Assembly: GCF_024166365.1 (NCBI RefSeq)
Contig: NC_064844.1
Coordinates: 3,618,001-3,682,000 of the forward strand
Direction of reading: 5' to 3'
Length of the DNA: 64,000 nucleotides
Source: Elephas maximus indicus
Lineage: Eukaryota; Chordata; Mammalia; Proboscidea; Elephantidae
Shown piece after piece: positions 44,441-56,689 of the stretch. How positions within the stretch are numbered: position 1 is the stretch's first letter; every line of letters starts with the position of its first letter. Made by a program: the position numbers and the translations under genes. The notes under the pieces are model-generated. The model was not told where the DNA came from and did no database searches. It saw only the letters and a program-made list of their open reading frames with translations.

Positions 44441-47400
44441 AACGGGGTTATAAACTCCCAGCCTGGGAGCACATCTTACGTGCCAACACAACCCTTGAAA
44501 GAGGCAGTCACTTCAGATATTTGTGGAATCCATATTTTGAATATTAATGAGAGAAGTATAAAGAGGTAGAAGGGCAAAATAACAAGTGCAACAGAAAGAA
44601 GCTGGTATTTGGACGTCTGATGGAGAGGCTTGTCTATTTCCCAAAAATGTGAGTAAATGATTCCAGTGGCTGCTGGAGGACACCAGGGAAATGACGGTTT
44701 CCTGCTGGATAAGGATTACGGAGCAAGCTTTGGACACAGAGGCTGGAGGAGAGCTGTGTACGCAGAAAGGATGGGTAAGGTGGCAACGACCGCCGTGTCT
44801 GAATGTCATAAAAAGTTAAAATACCCATCTAAATTGTGTTCTCTTTGAGGAGAAATTTGTTGAAAATTTTCACTTGTTCAGAAAATTTTAAACAGCCTGA
44901 GGTGTCAATAAATCATAGGCAGAATTTAGTGGCTTATCACCTTCATAGCCAGATGATATCTTGGAAACCAAAAACACAAAAAGGTTCATTCAACCCCAAA
45001 ATTTGGCAAAAGGAGGTCAGAAACCACTGGAAATTTAAATGGGATCATCATACTACATTTTTCCTGGCAGATTAATGGTACAGGATTAAGGATTCGCTCT
45101 GGTTCAAAGGAAAAGCAAATAGAAAACTTGAAAGATGCATCTTCTTGTAACCCTTTTTAAATCTGGAAAAGAGAAGAAGAGCTAAAGATCTTGGAGAGTC
45201 TTAAGCTCATGGGACGTGTCAATAACAAAACCAAATAAAAATGATCACCTCACCCCCGGACCTCATCTTAGAAATGCACTTTTGAAACATTTCGGTGTTT
45301 TTCTGGACTCTTGCATTAGTTTTGCCCCTACCCCCCACCCCTGACAAGCACCCACTCAGCTCACTCCCAGCATCAGGTAGAGAGAGCTAACCATCTCACA
45401 CGTTAAACCAACAACGTGAATTTAATTCGTCGTGGCATTATTCTCCTGTGGCACGCACCCCTCTGTGTAAACGGAATGGGGATTCATTGCCATGGCAACA
45501 GAGTGTGACTCTGATCAGCTTCAATGATCACTGGCAGTCTCATGCCTTTGATAGGTATCAAATTTTGAGTAAGGTTTGATTATCCAATTTTTCAATCTCT
45601 GGTTCTACAAGAGGCTACTCCCATCTGCCAAAAGGGATTGATAAAAACTTTAAAAAAAAAAAATTCAAAAAAAACTACAACAGAGCTGTACTTCTGAGAC
45701 ACCAGAGTGGAAGGCTTGGTGAATGGGAAACCGGTGAGGTAGCGAGTGCCTTGCGGGCGACTTCCGTCCACCTTCTGGATAATTTGTTCACATGCCCTGC
45801 ACAGCAGCCAGGCAAGCGAGGCTGCCTCCCTTTTCCTTTCGTGGCAGATGTAGGTGATATTTAAGGTTGTGTGTGCAGGTGTTTTGGGGGTTGATTTGTG
45901 TGGGAAGAGGAGAGGTGGTAGCCTGTAGCTTGACAGAAGAGGAGGAAAAAAAAATCTGAACAATGTGTTGAAAAAGACTACAGTCTAAGTGCACAGGACC
46001 AGCTGTTTTTGCTAATTAGAATAACAAAAATAGCACATGCTAAAATGTTTTTCTCTTTTTTTTTTTCTCAAAAGCAATGAATGCTCTAGGAACTATAAGG
46101 AATGAGCTTTAAAATCCATTTAAATGGAGGAACATTTCAGGAGCCATATGGGGGAGGAAATGGGAAGGGCGAAGGAAAGGAGAGAAATCACGTTTGATTT
46201 TACACTGAAAAAAAATTTTTTTTTGAAGGATGATGAATTGGGGCAATTTTCCCTTTTTCTGAACGTTTAGTAGGAGATGTTTTCATCATACTGAAATTTC
46301 GCAAAAATACCACTGCTTCTGTATTTTACAGAACGCAGAGCGTAAGCACCATGCTCTCTCCAAGCCAAGGGAGGGCGTCGAAGGAGCAGCAAATGTCCTG
46401 TCACGCAAACTGCATGTCTCAGCTCTTCTCTCACGTTGGCTCTGAAGCAGTGAAGAGTAATTCAAAAACTCTGACTACAGGAATAGCGTCTGTGACAACA
46501 ACATTCTGGACATCTGCACCGTGAGAGTCCTTATAATAAAGTCACATGGCCGTGGGGAAATTTCACAGAATTGCGATCACAGTCATTTGCCAAGGTGTAC
46601 AACTAGTTTGTTTTCAGCTGTTCTTCTCATGAATAATTATCAAGCAGGAATATCCTAAAGCTAGCACAAGCTGTCGCTTAACCAAAATATTCAATATTTA
46701 ACATCGGATTTAGAATCTCATAAATGAAAATAATTACTGTAAAAGCAAAATAATATACAGTGCAGATATTTGCATGCCTAAATGCACGCAGCTACATGTT
46801 AAAATTCAGATTCTAAAGCATCCTTAGCAAGCGAAAGGATGTCTTAGAAGTTGAGTAGGAACACAAGAGATCTAAGCGCAAGTAAAGCTCAGCCATTTTC
46901 AAGTACAGCTTGGTCCTCAGTACTTTAACTGCCTCTCAGTGTGAAGTGGAAAATGAAAACCAGAGTCTGCATATTGACTATAGCTGATGACGATGGTGTT
47001 AGAGACTTTACTAGGGTTCTTTTTTTTTGTTTAATGTTTGGAAACAGATACTGTACAATGGCTAACAAGTTGTTTTTCAATTAAAACAAGTCCATCACTA
47101 TACGTTTTAACGTTAATTTCCAGAGTGAATGTCACAGTTCAAATTTAAGTATTTTCTAAAGATCTTTACCTCTGTACTGACAATGTGTAAAGAATACTGT
47201 TTCCTATAATATACATCACCAAGTTACTAAACCTTGTTTTATAAGTATACATTTGTTTCCAGTGCCTCTCTAAAAATTATCTGACTAGAACGAATGAAGA
47301 TTTCTTTCTCAGTTTTGGAAAACTATAAATGTATCATCAGTTTCTAAGACGGGTACTTTAAGTTGTTCAAACAATTCTAGTGCGTATTAAAGATTTTCTG

Positions 47401-48224
47401 ATCTACTGTTTACTCTCTCATTGTAGAAGTCTTCTCAGTAACACAGCTGAAGAATTTTTTTTTCCAGCTGAATAAAAGATAAATGGTATTGGAGAAGAAA
47501 CTCAAACCTGAGAAGCAAATCTATCTAACTGAATTATGGGTAATAGGTAGACATTCCTTTGGGGGATAAATAGTATTTTCACTTGGATAACACCAATTGG
47601 TTCTCTGAGTAGAAAATTAGTTTCCCCAAAACTTTAGGGAAATAATTCTACTTTGTATCTCTTATGATTTATCTTAATCACACCTATATGAAGTAGATAA
47701 AAGAAATATATTCACTGGAACTAAGAATCACCGGAAGTATAAAACAGAGCTTCCATCTTAACTGGTAGATTATCACGACTATTCAGATAGTTACAGGGAT
47801 TTTCTTGAGCAAGAAAATACATAATTCTAGTGAAAAGAGCTTTCATTGGAAATCAAAAACAGAATTAGTTACCCAACTAGGTCTATCAGGGATTCTTCAA
47901 GATGTTTGCTCAATCCAATCTGTGTCTTAGTTTTCCCATCACTAGAAATGTAACTACTTCATGAAAAGTGACTATTTATGTGATAATAAATATATTAGTT
48001 CTACTACAAAGAAGTATGTGAAGATCGGTGGATTTATTTGATCACAACCCAAACACGTGATTGATAAGCGAAAGCAGGCAATAGGTTGGTCTGCAAATAT
48101 TGAAAACAGAGATGGATTTATTTTTCCATATCAATCACTTTTTGACCAGTTGTACCTGCCCACGACTGACAGACCAGAAGAAAGGAACAATGCCCAGACT
48201 ACGTGCTCCTTCTTGTCCTCTGTC
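44441..48224. other. Repeat-poor block, about 3.8 kb
   Basis: No transposon is recognised apart from short A/T runs (45650-45671, 46208-46224). The 46500-47200 part is AT-rich with octamer-like and homeodomain-like words. Like 16.1-20.1 kb it may hold regulatory DNA. No exon is supported. Confidence 0.5.
45486..45499. promoter_or_regulatory. RFX X-box-like palindrome
   Basis: The sequence attgccatggcaac differs by one base from the palindromic RFX consensus GTTGCCATGGCAAC. It sits in a repeat-free stretch with ordinary CpG-poor flanks. Binding by RFX proteins is an inference from the motif. Confidence 0.5.
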
Positions 48225-48693
48225 TCTTCACACTGAACTCGTATACCTGTCACTCCCCCTGTACCTCTGAAGTTGCTGCAGCTTCGCTTTGTCCCACATC
48301 TTCACTTGCCTCGTTGATTTTAACTGTTCTGACATCTCGTCTTCCTGCCATCCACCTTTCCCCACTCCTGTTCACTGTCTGCACGAACCAGGCCCCATCA
48401 ACCTCTTCAGCTGAACAGATGACACCCTACCACCACTTCCTATCCCTACACCTCACCATGTCGCCGTGGTTTCCCTTCTTCCTAGAATGTCATCAGCTTT
48501 CTTCTCAGCCTCTGAAGATCTATTTATACCCCAAGATCACACTTACGATTCAAATTTTCTTGTAAACTTTCCAATCTCTCAGGGAGAAAAACAGTCTTGT
48601 CTCCGGTGTGCCATAAGCTTTCGACCAAACACTGTTATGGCCCTAATCACAATACTCCGGAGCAAAAACCATTTTTAATTTAGCTGAGTATTG

Positions 48694-48733
<40 letters not shown>

Positions 48734-48770
48734 AATGCCTGGCACACAGTAGGTTTTGAGTTTAATTGAT
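48225..48770 (+). repeat. L2-like LINE 3' fragment with TA expansion
   Basis: Pyrimidine-rich L2-type text ('gcctctgaagatctatttat', 'gttatggccctaatcacaat') ends with the L2 3' phrase 'tgcctggcacacagtagg' at about 48737. The (TA)n tract lies inside it. Confidence 0.55.
48696..48731. repeat. (TA)n microsatellite
   Basis: About 35 bp of uninterrupted TA. It is self-complementary and likely length-polymorphic. Confidence 0.97.
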
Positions 48771-49284
48771 GACGAGGAAAATCGGTCCCAGGGTTTGTTA
48801 GAATGAGTAAGTGAAAAGAAAAACACTCTCCAAAAATGCCCTCGTTATTTATAACCATTAAACATCGATAACAGCAGACTTCTGTTACAAAGTGGCATCT
48901 GGTCATCATCCCCTGGTGCTGCATCTTCTGATCCTCAACAATGTACGTATAAAAACGGAAGACTTTAACACTGAAAACTAAGACTGACAGGAAAACCAGT
49001 GCCCGAAATCTGGGAAAAATTTTGACTGATTGTAAGGCTGATGAGTAATGAAGAAGACGACAGTCGCTAGCCTATCCAAGCATCACCTCATAAAACAGAA
49101 AAACCCACCTTCTTGAAAAAGCAGTAGGTGTTTCTTTCTGCTCCTGTTGTCTGCCGCACAGTTCAGCTCAGAGATTTGAATTCTACTGAACAGGAAACAG
49201 GGCCACCTTCCTGCTCAAAACGCAGGCAGGATATTATATTCTCTTCCTATTCACGCATATTTCCACACTATTAAGTTAAAAAGT
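48771..49284. other. Non-coding DNA, no feature recognised
   Basis: Unique-looking sequence between the L2 piece and a SINE. No signal was seen. Confidence 0.5.
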
Positions 49285-49497
49285 GGAGTCTGTAGGAGGT
49301 ATGAATGGATAAGCACTCAGCTGCTAACCAAAAGGCTGAGGGTTCACGTCCACCCAGAGGTGCCATGCAAGAAAGCCCTATTGAGCTACTTCTGGAAACT
49401 CGGCCACTGACAACCCTGCGGAATGCAGTTCTCCTCTGACACAAGGAGCCGCCAGCAGTTGGGAGGCAACTCAACAGCAACTGTTTTGTTGTTGTTA
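49285..49497 (+). mobile_element. Long-type AfroSINE with GTT-rich tail
   Basis: 'gctgctaaccaaaaggctga', 'gttcacgtccacccagaggt', RTE-like middle 'cctattgagctacttctgga' and end 'caactcaacagcaactgttt', followed by a GTT run. The head is decayed. Confidence 0.9.
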
Positions 49498-50300
49498 AGC
49501 CAGAGAAAGTAACAGTCTAAGAAAAGGGGGAGAAGAATGATTAAAGCCCATGGCATCCTGGGAAACGCCGTACCCACAAATAACATGTGGAGGAAAAGGC
49601 CTGGAAGAGCTCTCCTCTCGATGAGTCCTGAAGGCTGTGGTGTCAACTAATTCCATTGCTTCTGGTGACAGTCCACTGGATTTATAAGTCTGAAGCTCAG
49701 GGAAGGATTCTGGAGACAGTGAGATAGTAGGGGGAGAACTGGTACAGGGGTGACTGCTGGAATGACTGAAGTCAATGACATCATTACAGAAGAGATGGTA
49801 GAATAAGAAGAGTAGAGGGTGGGCCCTTTAAAACTGGGGGAAAAAAAAAACCCATCTTTAAAGGTCAGAGCGAAAGAAGTGAAGCCTATGAAAGAGACCA
49901 AGAACGAGAGCTGAGAAAGGAACCAGGAGGAAGGAGAAAAGACTATCACAGAAGCCTAGGGAGCAGAAGAGTGACTGGAAGGTTGGGAAGCTGACTGGTA
50001 AGAGATTGGCTTACAGTCAAATAAAACACATCCTGAAATTAGCTGCCCCACCTAACTTACTCCGCTCCTTGACGAGGGCCAGAGATGAATGATTGGCCTG
50101 GCCCTGGCCAACAGAATCACATTTTGGGGACAACTGAAAATGCTGCCATATTGGATGACCAAAAATTTACCATGGTGACCCAGGGAATTCATACCGCCCT
50201 GGTACATATTTTTGGGCTTACTACCCATCTTCTGACCTGGCTGTGGGTTGCTTAAGCTGGAAAGGGGTATGGGTCTCATCTACGAAACACTGACACTATT
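49498..50300. other. Non-coding, purine-rich DNA
   Basis: The interval 49680-49980 is strongly purine-rich on the + strand, with an A-run at 49841-49850, and may be an eroded old repeat. No exon is supported. Confidence 0.45.
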
Positions 50301-52613
50301 GCTGTTATTGTTAGGTGCCTTCAAGTCAGTTCCCCCTCATACCAACCCTATGTACAAGAGAATGAAACACTGTCTGGTTCTGCACCATCCTCACAGTCAT
50401 TGCTGTTTGAGCCTGTTGTTGCAGCCACTGGGCCAATCCATCTCACCCAGGGTCTTCCTTTTTTTTGCTGATCCTTTACCTTACCAAGTATGAGGTCCTT
50501 CTCCAGGGACTGATCCCTTCTGATAACATGCCCTAAGTACATGAGACAAAGTCTCACCATCCGTGCTTCCAAGGAGCACTCTGGCTGGATTTCTTCCGAG
50601 ACAGACTTGTTTGTTCTTCTGGCAGTCCACGGGTATATTCAATATGTTTCACCAACACCGTAATTCAAAGGCACCAATTCTTCTTCGGTCATCCTTCCTT
50701 ATTCGTTGTCCAGCTTTTGCATGCATATAAGATGATTGAAAATACCATGGCTTAGGTCATGCTCACAGTAGTACTAAAAGTGATATCTTTGCTTTTCGAC
50801 ACTTTGAAGAGGTCTCTTGCAGCAAATCTGCCCAATGCAATACATCATTTGATTTCTTGTCTGCTGATTCCATAAGCATTGACTGTGGATTCAAGTAAAG
50901 TGAAATCCCTGACAATTTCAATCTTTTCTCCATTTATCATGATGTTGCTTATTGTTCCAGTTGTGAGGATTTTTGTTTTATGTTGAGGTGTAATCTATAC
51001 TGACCTTCATCAGTAAGTCCTTCAAGTCCTCTTCACTTTCAGCAAGCAAGGTTGTGTCAACTGCATGTCGCAGGTTGTTAATGAGTCTTCCTCCAATCCT
51101 GATGCCCCATTCTTCTTCAAATAGTCCAGCTTCTCAGATTATTTGCTCTGCATACAGATTGAATAAGGATGGCGAAAGGATACAACCCTGATGCACACCT
51201 TTCCTGATTTTAAACCACACAGTATCCCCTTGTTCTGTTCAAACAACTGCCTCTTGGTCTATGTACAGGTTCTTCACAAGCACAATTAAGTGTTCTGGAA
51301 TTCCCATTCTTCAAAGTGTTATCCATAATTTGTTATGATCAACGCAGCCCAATGCTTTCGCATAGTAAATAAAACGCAGGTAAACATCTTTCTTTCTGGT
51401 ATTCTTTGCTTTCAGCCAAGATTCATCTGACATCAGCAATGATATATTTCATTTCACATCCTATTCTGATTCTGGTTTGAATTTCTGGCACTTCCCTGTT
51501 GATGTACGGCTGCAACCATTTTTTGTATTATCTTCAGCGAAATTTTACTTGCGTGACATGTTAATGATATTGTTCAATAATTTCCGCATTCTGTTGAATT
51601 ATCTTTCTTTGGAATGGGCACAAATATGGATCTCTTACAGTCCGTTGGCCAGGTAGCTGTCTTCCAAATTTCTTAGCTTAGGCAAACAAGCACCTCCAGC
51701 CCTGCAACCGTTTGTTGAAACATCTCAGTTGGTATTCTGCCAATTCCTGGAGCCTTGTTTTTTGCCAATGTCTTCAGTGGAGCTTGGACTTTTTCCTTCA
51801 GTACCATCAGTTCTTGATCATATGGTGTCTCCTGAAATGGTTGAATGTCAACCAATTATTTTTGGTACAGTGACTATGTATTCCTTTCAGTTTCTTTTGG
51901 TGCTTCCTGCTTTGTTCAATATCTTCTCTGCAGAATCCTTCAAAACTGCAACTTAAGGCTTAAAGTTTTTCTTCAGTTCATTCAGCTTGAGAAAAGCCTA
52001 GCTTGTTCAGCTTGAGAAATGCCTAGCTTGTTCTTCCCTTTTGGTTTTCTAACTGCAGGTCTTTGCACATTTCATTATAATACTTTACTCTGTCTTCTCA
52101 AGCTGCCCTTTGAAATCTTCTGTTCAGCTTCATCATTTCTTCCCTCTATTTGCTTTAGTTACTCTACATCAAGGGCAACTTTCAGAGTCTCTTGTGATAT
52201 CTATTTTGTTATTTTCTTTCTTTCCTGTCTTTTTAATGACCTTTTGCTTTCTTCATGTATGATGTCCTTGATGTCATCCCACAACTTATCTGGGCTTCTT
52301 CAGTCATTAGTGTTCAATGCATCAAATCTATTCTTGAGATGGTCTCTAAATTCAGGTGGGATATACTCAGGGTCATACTGTGGCTCTTGTGAACTTGTTT
52401 TAATTTTCTTCAGCTTCAACTTGAATTTGAGTATGAGCAAATAATAGTCTGTTCCGAAGTCGGCCCCTGGCCTTGTTCTGACAGATGATATAGAGCTTTT
52501 CCATCATCTCTTCTACAGATGTAGTTGATTTGATTCCTGTGTTTTCCATCTGTTGAGGTCCAGGTGTATAGTTGGTGTTTATGTTGATGAAAAAAGAAAT
52601 TTGCAATGAATAG
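50301..52613 (-). mobile_element. RTE-clade LINE, 5' truncated, old
   Basis: About 2.3 kb colinear with the copy at 27616-30843 from the CAA tail (50301) to inside the endonuclease region (52613, next to 'gaaatttgcaatgaat'). The frames are shattered. The catalytic YADD box is altered to HAVD on the minus strand at about 51058-51072. Decay is clearly greater than in the first copy, so it inserted earlier. It ends directly against the LTR at 52614. Confidence 0.93.
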
Positions 52614-52725
52614 GCCATTCTTGGCAGCCCCAGGCTTCCCTTGGCATTTCTTGGCTTACAGGTGGTTCCTTATGTGGTCTCTTCCCCCCGTGTGTGTCTC
52701 TCTCGTCTGTTTTCTCGTTTTACTA

Positions 52726-53070
52726 GCAGTCCCTACGTTATGAATGTCCAACTTACATACAACCCTTAGTTATGAACCAATCCCCATAAGTCTATTATAT
52801 TACAAATTTGAGGTACATACAGTGGTTCATAATAGCAAACAGGCAGTGCTTTGCAATACGCATCAAAATATTATTATCATTACTGTATTATTATGTTAAT
52901 GATGTTTTATTGTATCTGGAAGTGTTTCTTTAATTTTTTTATGCATAGAAAGGTATACTATGACTACCTTATGTTAGATATGAACCATATGTTAACTGTT
53001 CCGACTTACATAGAAATTTAACTTAAATACAGACTTAGGAACGGAACTCATTTGTAATCCAAGGACTGCC
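52726..53070. mobile_element. Non-autonomous Tc1/mariner- or pogo-like transposon
   Basis: A 345-bp element flanked by TA at 52724-52725 and 53071-53072. Its ends are inverted: left 'gcagtccctacgttatgaat', right ending 'ttgtaatccaaggactgcc'. It is AT-rich with no transposase frame. TA duplication and size fit a pogo/Tigger- or mariner-type MITE. The exact family is not recognised. Confidence 0.72.
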
Positions 53071-53187
53071 TATATAAGACACCACTCAGAAGGAACCAGG
53101 TTTAGAGCCCACCCTACTCTGGTATGACCTTGATAACATAACTAAAGAAAACCCCTTCTTTCTAAACAGGGCCATATTCACTAGTAC

Positions 53188-53395
53188 GCTGTTGTTGTTG
53201 TGTGCCATCGAGTCAATTCCAATTCATTATGACCTTATGGGGCAGAGTAGAGCTGCCCCATATAAAGTCTTCTTGACTGTAAACTTTATGGGAGAGATCA
53301 CCAGGTCTTTTCCACTGAGGACCCGCTTGTGGGGTCCACCCGCAGCCCTTTTAGTTAGCAGCCAAGTGCTAAACCATTCTGCCACCAGGGCTCCT
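53188..53395 (-). mobile_element. AfroSINE inside the LTR
   Basis: Starts with the reversed CAA tail (tgttgttgttgtgtgccatc) and ends with the reversed head 'ccaccagggctcc'. Carries an internal block at about 53270-53325. Flanks cactagtac (about 53179-53187) and cacaagtac (53399-53407) differ at one base, so it inserted into the LTR by target-primed reverse transcription. Confidence 0.92.
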
Positions 53396-53544
53396 CTGCA
53401 CAAGTACAAATGTTAGAATTTCAACATGTGTTTTGGAGGGACACAATTCAATCCATAATAGCTGATAATGCAGATTTAATAGCAGACACACTTTAATAAA
53501 ACATTTTTCTCATCAGAGTAGCTGCTCTTACTGTGCTACCTCTA

Positions 53545-53693
53545 TGTTGTTGTTGTTAGGTACCGTTGAGTTGGTTCTGATCCTATATGGAGTAGAACTA
53601 CCCCACAGGGTTTCCAAGGAGCAACTGGTAGATTCAAACTGCTGACCTTTTGGTTTGCAGCCCAGCTCTTAACCACTGTGCCACCAGGCCTCC
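53545..53693 (-). mobile_element. AfroSINE, minus strand
   Basis: Reversed CAA tail 'tgttgttgttgttaggtacc', then 'cagggtttccaaggagcaac' and the reversed head 'ccaccaggcctcc'. About 25 bp around 'gactcatagcgaccctatag' are shortened. Confidence 0.92.
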
Positions 53694-53859
53694 AATAATA
53701 GTAATAGCTAACATATACTGAGTTTTGACTATATCTAAGGACTATTTTCACCAGTTGGTCCAGCTTCAGTGCCAACATGCTCAGCCTGAGGCTCTGCTGC
53801 CTCCCAACCACTCCTACAGCAAAGAAAATGAGAATTGTCCTCAAATGAAACAGTTTAAG

Positions 53860-54055
53860 TCTGGCCTCAGCCACATGCAAACTGCAAAGCCTTGGGCAAT
53901 TTCCTCAAAATTGTTTCTTATCTGCAAATTTAGACAATAATTACCAACAGTGAAAGTAAGAAGTGGATGAGATTATATACGTAAAGCACTTAACCCAGGA
54001 CCTAAGAGATAGTAAGCCCTACACAAATGGTAGCTACAATATGATGATGGGCGAA
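53860..54055 (+). repeat. MIR SINE
   Basis: 'gcaaagccttgggcaatttc', 'cttatctgcaaatttagaca' and 'cgtaaagcacttaacccagg' follow the MIR order. It ends where the CAT array starts. Confidence 0.72.
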
Positions 54056-54062
54056 AGGATAA

Positions 54063-54524
54063 TGAGCACCACCACCACCCCCATCATCATCATCATCACC
54101 ACCCCCGCCATCTTCATCATCAGCATCACTGTCATCATCACCTTCATCATCGTCATCATCATCATTGTCATCATCATCATCGTCATCATCGTTGTCATCA
54201 TCATCACTATCGCCATCATCATTGTCATCATTGTTATCATCGTCTTCATCATCATCTTCATCATCATCGCTGTCGTCATCATCGTCATCATTGTCATCAT
54301 CAGCATCATCACCTTCATCAGCATCATCGTCATCGTTGTCATCGTCATCATCTTCATCACCGTCATCATCGTCGTCATCGTCATCATCATTGTCATCATC
54401 ATCGTTGTCATCGTCATCATCGTCATCGTCGTCATCGTCATCATCATCATTGTCATCATCATCAACATCATCATCGTCATCATCATCATCATGATTATCA
54501 TCCTCTTCAACATCATCACCATGA
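54063..54524. repeat. Interrupted CAT/CGT/TGT triplet array
   Basis: About 460 bp built almost entirely of triplets ending in CA or AT (CAT, CGT, TGT, CCT). Few off-phase breaks exist, so long frames are open on both strands: an isoleucine/valine-rich and a serine-rich frame on +, and a methionine/threonine-rich frame on minus. These are artefacts of a triplet repeat. Interruptions are dispersed, as in an old, stabilised microsatellite. Confidence 0.95.
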
Positions 54525-54539
54525 TTTTTTTTTTCCTTG

Positions 54540-55133
54540 CTTTTTGTTTACTATTGCTGCTGGGACAAATTACCACAAACTTAGTGGCCTCCCTTACTGG
54601 GCTAAAATCTAGGCATCAGCAGGGCTGAGGATTTGTTTTTGTTTTCTGGAGGTTCTAGAGCGGAACCCATTTTCTTGCCTTTTCTAGCTTCTAGAGGCCA
54701 CCCACATTCCTGGCCTCATGACCCTTTCCATCTCCAAAGCCAGAAACGGTGGGTTGAGTCTTTCTTGTGTCAAATCTCTCCAACTCCCTCTCCTGCTTCC
54801 TTCTTCCACATTTAAGGACTGTGAGTACACTGCAGCCCCGGCAGCACAGTGGCTAAGAGTTACAGCTCTAACCAAAAGGTCAGCAGTTCAACTTCACCAG
54901 CCACTTCTTGGAAACCCTATGGGGCTGTTCTATCCTGTCCTCTAGGGTTGCTGTGAGTCGGAATCAATTTGAGGGCAACGAGTTTGGTTTTAGTTGATGG
55001 GTACACCGGGCACATCCCGATAAGTCAGGATAATTTCTCTATGTTAAGGTCAGTGATTCACAACCTTAATCCCATCTGCTACCTTAATACCCCTTAATGA
55101 GCATCTTTTGCGGGGGGCACTCTGCCTAATACA
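54540..55133 (-). mobile_element. MLT1-class MaLR LTR, interrupted by an AfroSINE
   Basis: Minus-strand LTR in order: 'ctattgctgctgggacaaat', 'tgccttttctagcttctaga', 'ccacatttaaggactgtgag', SINE, 'ttaatcccatctgctacctt', 'cactctgcctaataca'. About 50-60 bp are missing after 'acttagtggcc' (near 54590). Solo, non-coding LTR. Confidence 0.85.
54831..55000 (+). mobile_element. AfroSINE inserted in the MLT1 LTR
   Basis: Full-length + copy ('cggcagcacagtggctaaga' to 'gggcaacgagtttggtttta'), opposite in orientation to the LTR. A short duplicated gtacac occurs at both edges (54825-54830 and 55001-55006). Confidence 0.93.
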
Positions 55134-55579
55134 GGAACTCTTTTCAGAAAGGTATGTTTTAGCTTCCTGAGAGCCTATTCAAAGCCATACTGAGCAAACC
55201 AACCACCTACTAAGACCATCTGTAAAGCATATAAAGGATGAGGCACTCTACTACCATCATGTTAATGTGCAACCACCTCAGGATTTTTTTTTTAAATAAA
55301 TTTGCCATGGAAGATGACTGTCATCACATAGATTGATGTAGCTGAAGAGATGAGCCGTTTATAAAGAAGTGTGAATTTTCCATAGCCCTATTTCAGATTG
55401 ATATATAAAAAAGGGAAAATGTCCAAATAAAAATAATAGGAATATTTTATTCTGTGAAACTTGCAAATCAAAGTATACCTATAAATAGAAAGATTATCTG
55501 TTCAATTAAGTTACATCAAGACATATAAATGTTATCATCACAAAAACACATTTTTCTGTATAAACTTCATCCACAATAC

Positions 55580-56080
55580 AAGTTCATTCATATCACTTTC
55601 TTAATCAAAAGTCACTGATGGTTTTCCATTATATACAGAAAAGAGCTAAAAACTCTTAATTTATTATCAATGTCCTTAAGGGTCTTACCCTTATGGAAGA
55701 TCTCTAATCTCTAGGTATATTTTATAATAACTATGTCTCAGATGGAGCCCTGATGGTAGAGTGGTTAAGAGCTCAGCTGCTAACCAAAAGGTTGGCCATT
55801 CGAATCTACCAGTCACTCCTTGGAAACCATATTGGGCAGTTCTACGCTATCCTATAGGATCACTATGAATCAGAATCGACTTGACAACTATGGTGTCCCA
55901 GATAGAAATCGTTTTTGGTCACACCATTTCTGCCTAGAATGCCCACCACCATCCCCACCTAATTATCTTAATTATCTAAATCCTTCTTATTCCTCAAGAC
56001 CCTATATAAATATAATTCCATCGGTGATCCTTTTCCTGATAAACCTATTTCCAGTGCTATCTTGATCCTCTACTCTAAAA
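55580..56080 (+). repeat. L2 LINE 3' fragment, split by a SINE
   Basis: Left part: 'taatcaaaagtcactgatgg', 'gtccttaagggtcttaccct'. Right part after the SINE: 'atttctgcctagaatgccca', 'cttcttattcctcaagaccc'. Both are colinear with L2. Confidence 0.72.
55744..55894 (+). mobile_element. AfroSINE inserted in L2
   Basis: Head 'ggagccctgatggtagagtg', B-box region 'cattcgaatctaccagtcac', end 'atcagaatcgacttgacaac'. Flanks gtctcagat (55735-55743) and gtcccagat (55895-55903) differ at one base. Confidence 0.94.
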
Positions 56081-56689
56081 TTCAATAATACAGATGGCTG
56101 ATGTTCTCCTTTGTCATTGTTCATGGACAAATGTCTTTGGACGAGGTCCTTTATTTTTTTGGTGCACATACACACGTGCACACATATTCAAAATCTTTGA
56201 AATGATTGGCTGACTGATGTGTTTAAATGTGGAATTTGGAATATCCCACAACAGTGTTCCTGCAAAATTTTCTAAACCAATTCTGATGTTTAAAGGTTTT
56301 CCCAATACATATTCTGAAAGCATATCTCTAAAAAGTATTATGCAATTTCATAGGCTCAAATGAACATTTAAAATGGGATAAATTACAATAAAATAGTGCA
56401 GTACTTTCCTGCCACCAGATCGCAGGGATACTATTATACTAATAAATAAAAATGGATATGATAAACTGTTTTCAATTATGTACTATTTGGAACTATATTA
56501 AGTATTCTAATAAGGGGAGAAAATGGCCATATAAAAGTGCTTATGGAGAAATGCAACAAAATAAACATTTAATGAAAGGTTCAGAGGGGAGAAGCATTTT
56601 CTGCTCTATTCTTTTTCTGAGAAACAAAGCTTCTGAATACAAGAGACTAATTCAAATGTTATACAGGGCAACAGAAGGAGTAGAGAATA

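Larger units (their letters stand above)
52614..53461 (-). mobile_element. MLT1-class MaLR LTR, twice interrupted
   Basis: Three minus-strand LTR pieces: 52614-52725 ('tttcttggcttacaggtggt' area), 53071-53187 ('gagcccaccctactctggta', 'tatgaccttgataacataac') and 53396-53461, which carries the reversed LTR start ('gacacaattcaatccataat'). They are separated by a small DNA transposon and an AfroSINE. The LTR is non-coding and no internal retroviral sequence is present. Confidence 0.8.

Noticed and set aside
53963..54628. 221-codon Ile/Val-rich 'membrane protein'
   Set aside because: It is a translation of the CAT/CGT triplet array. The opposite strand and another frame are equally open.
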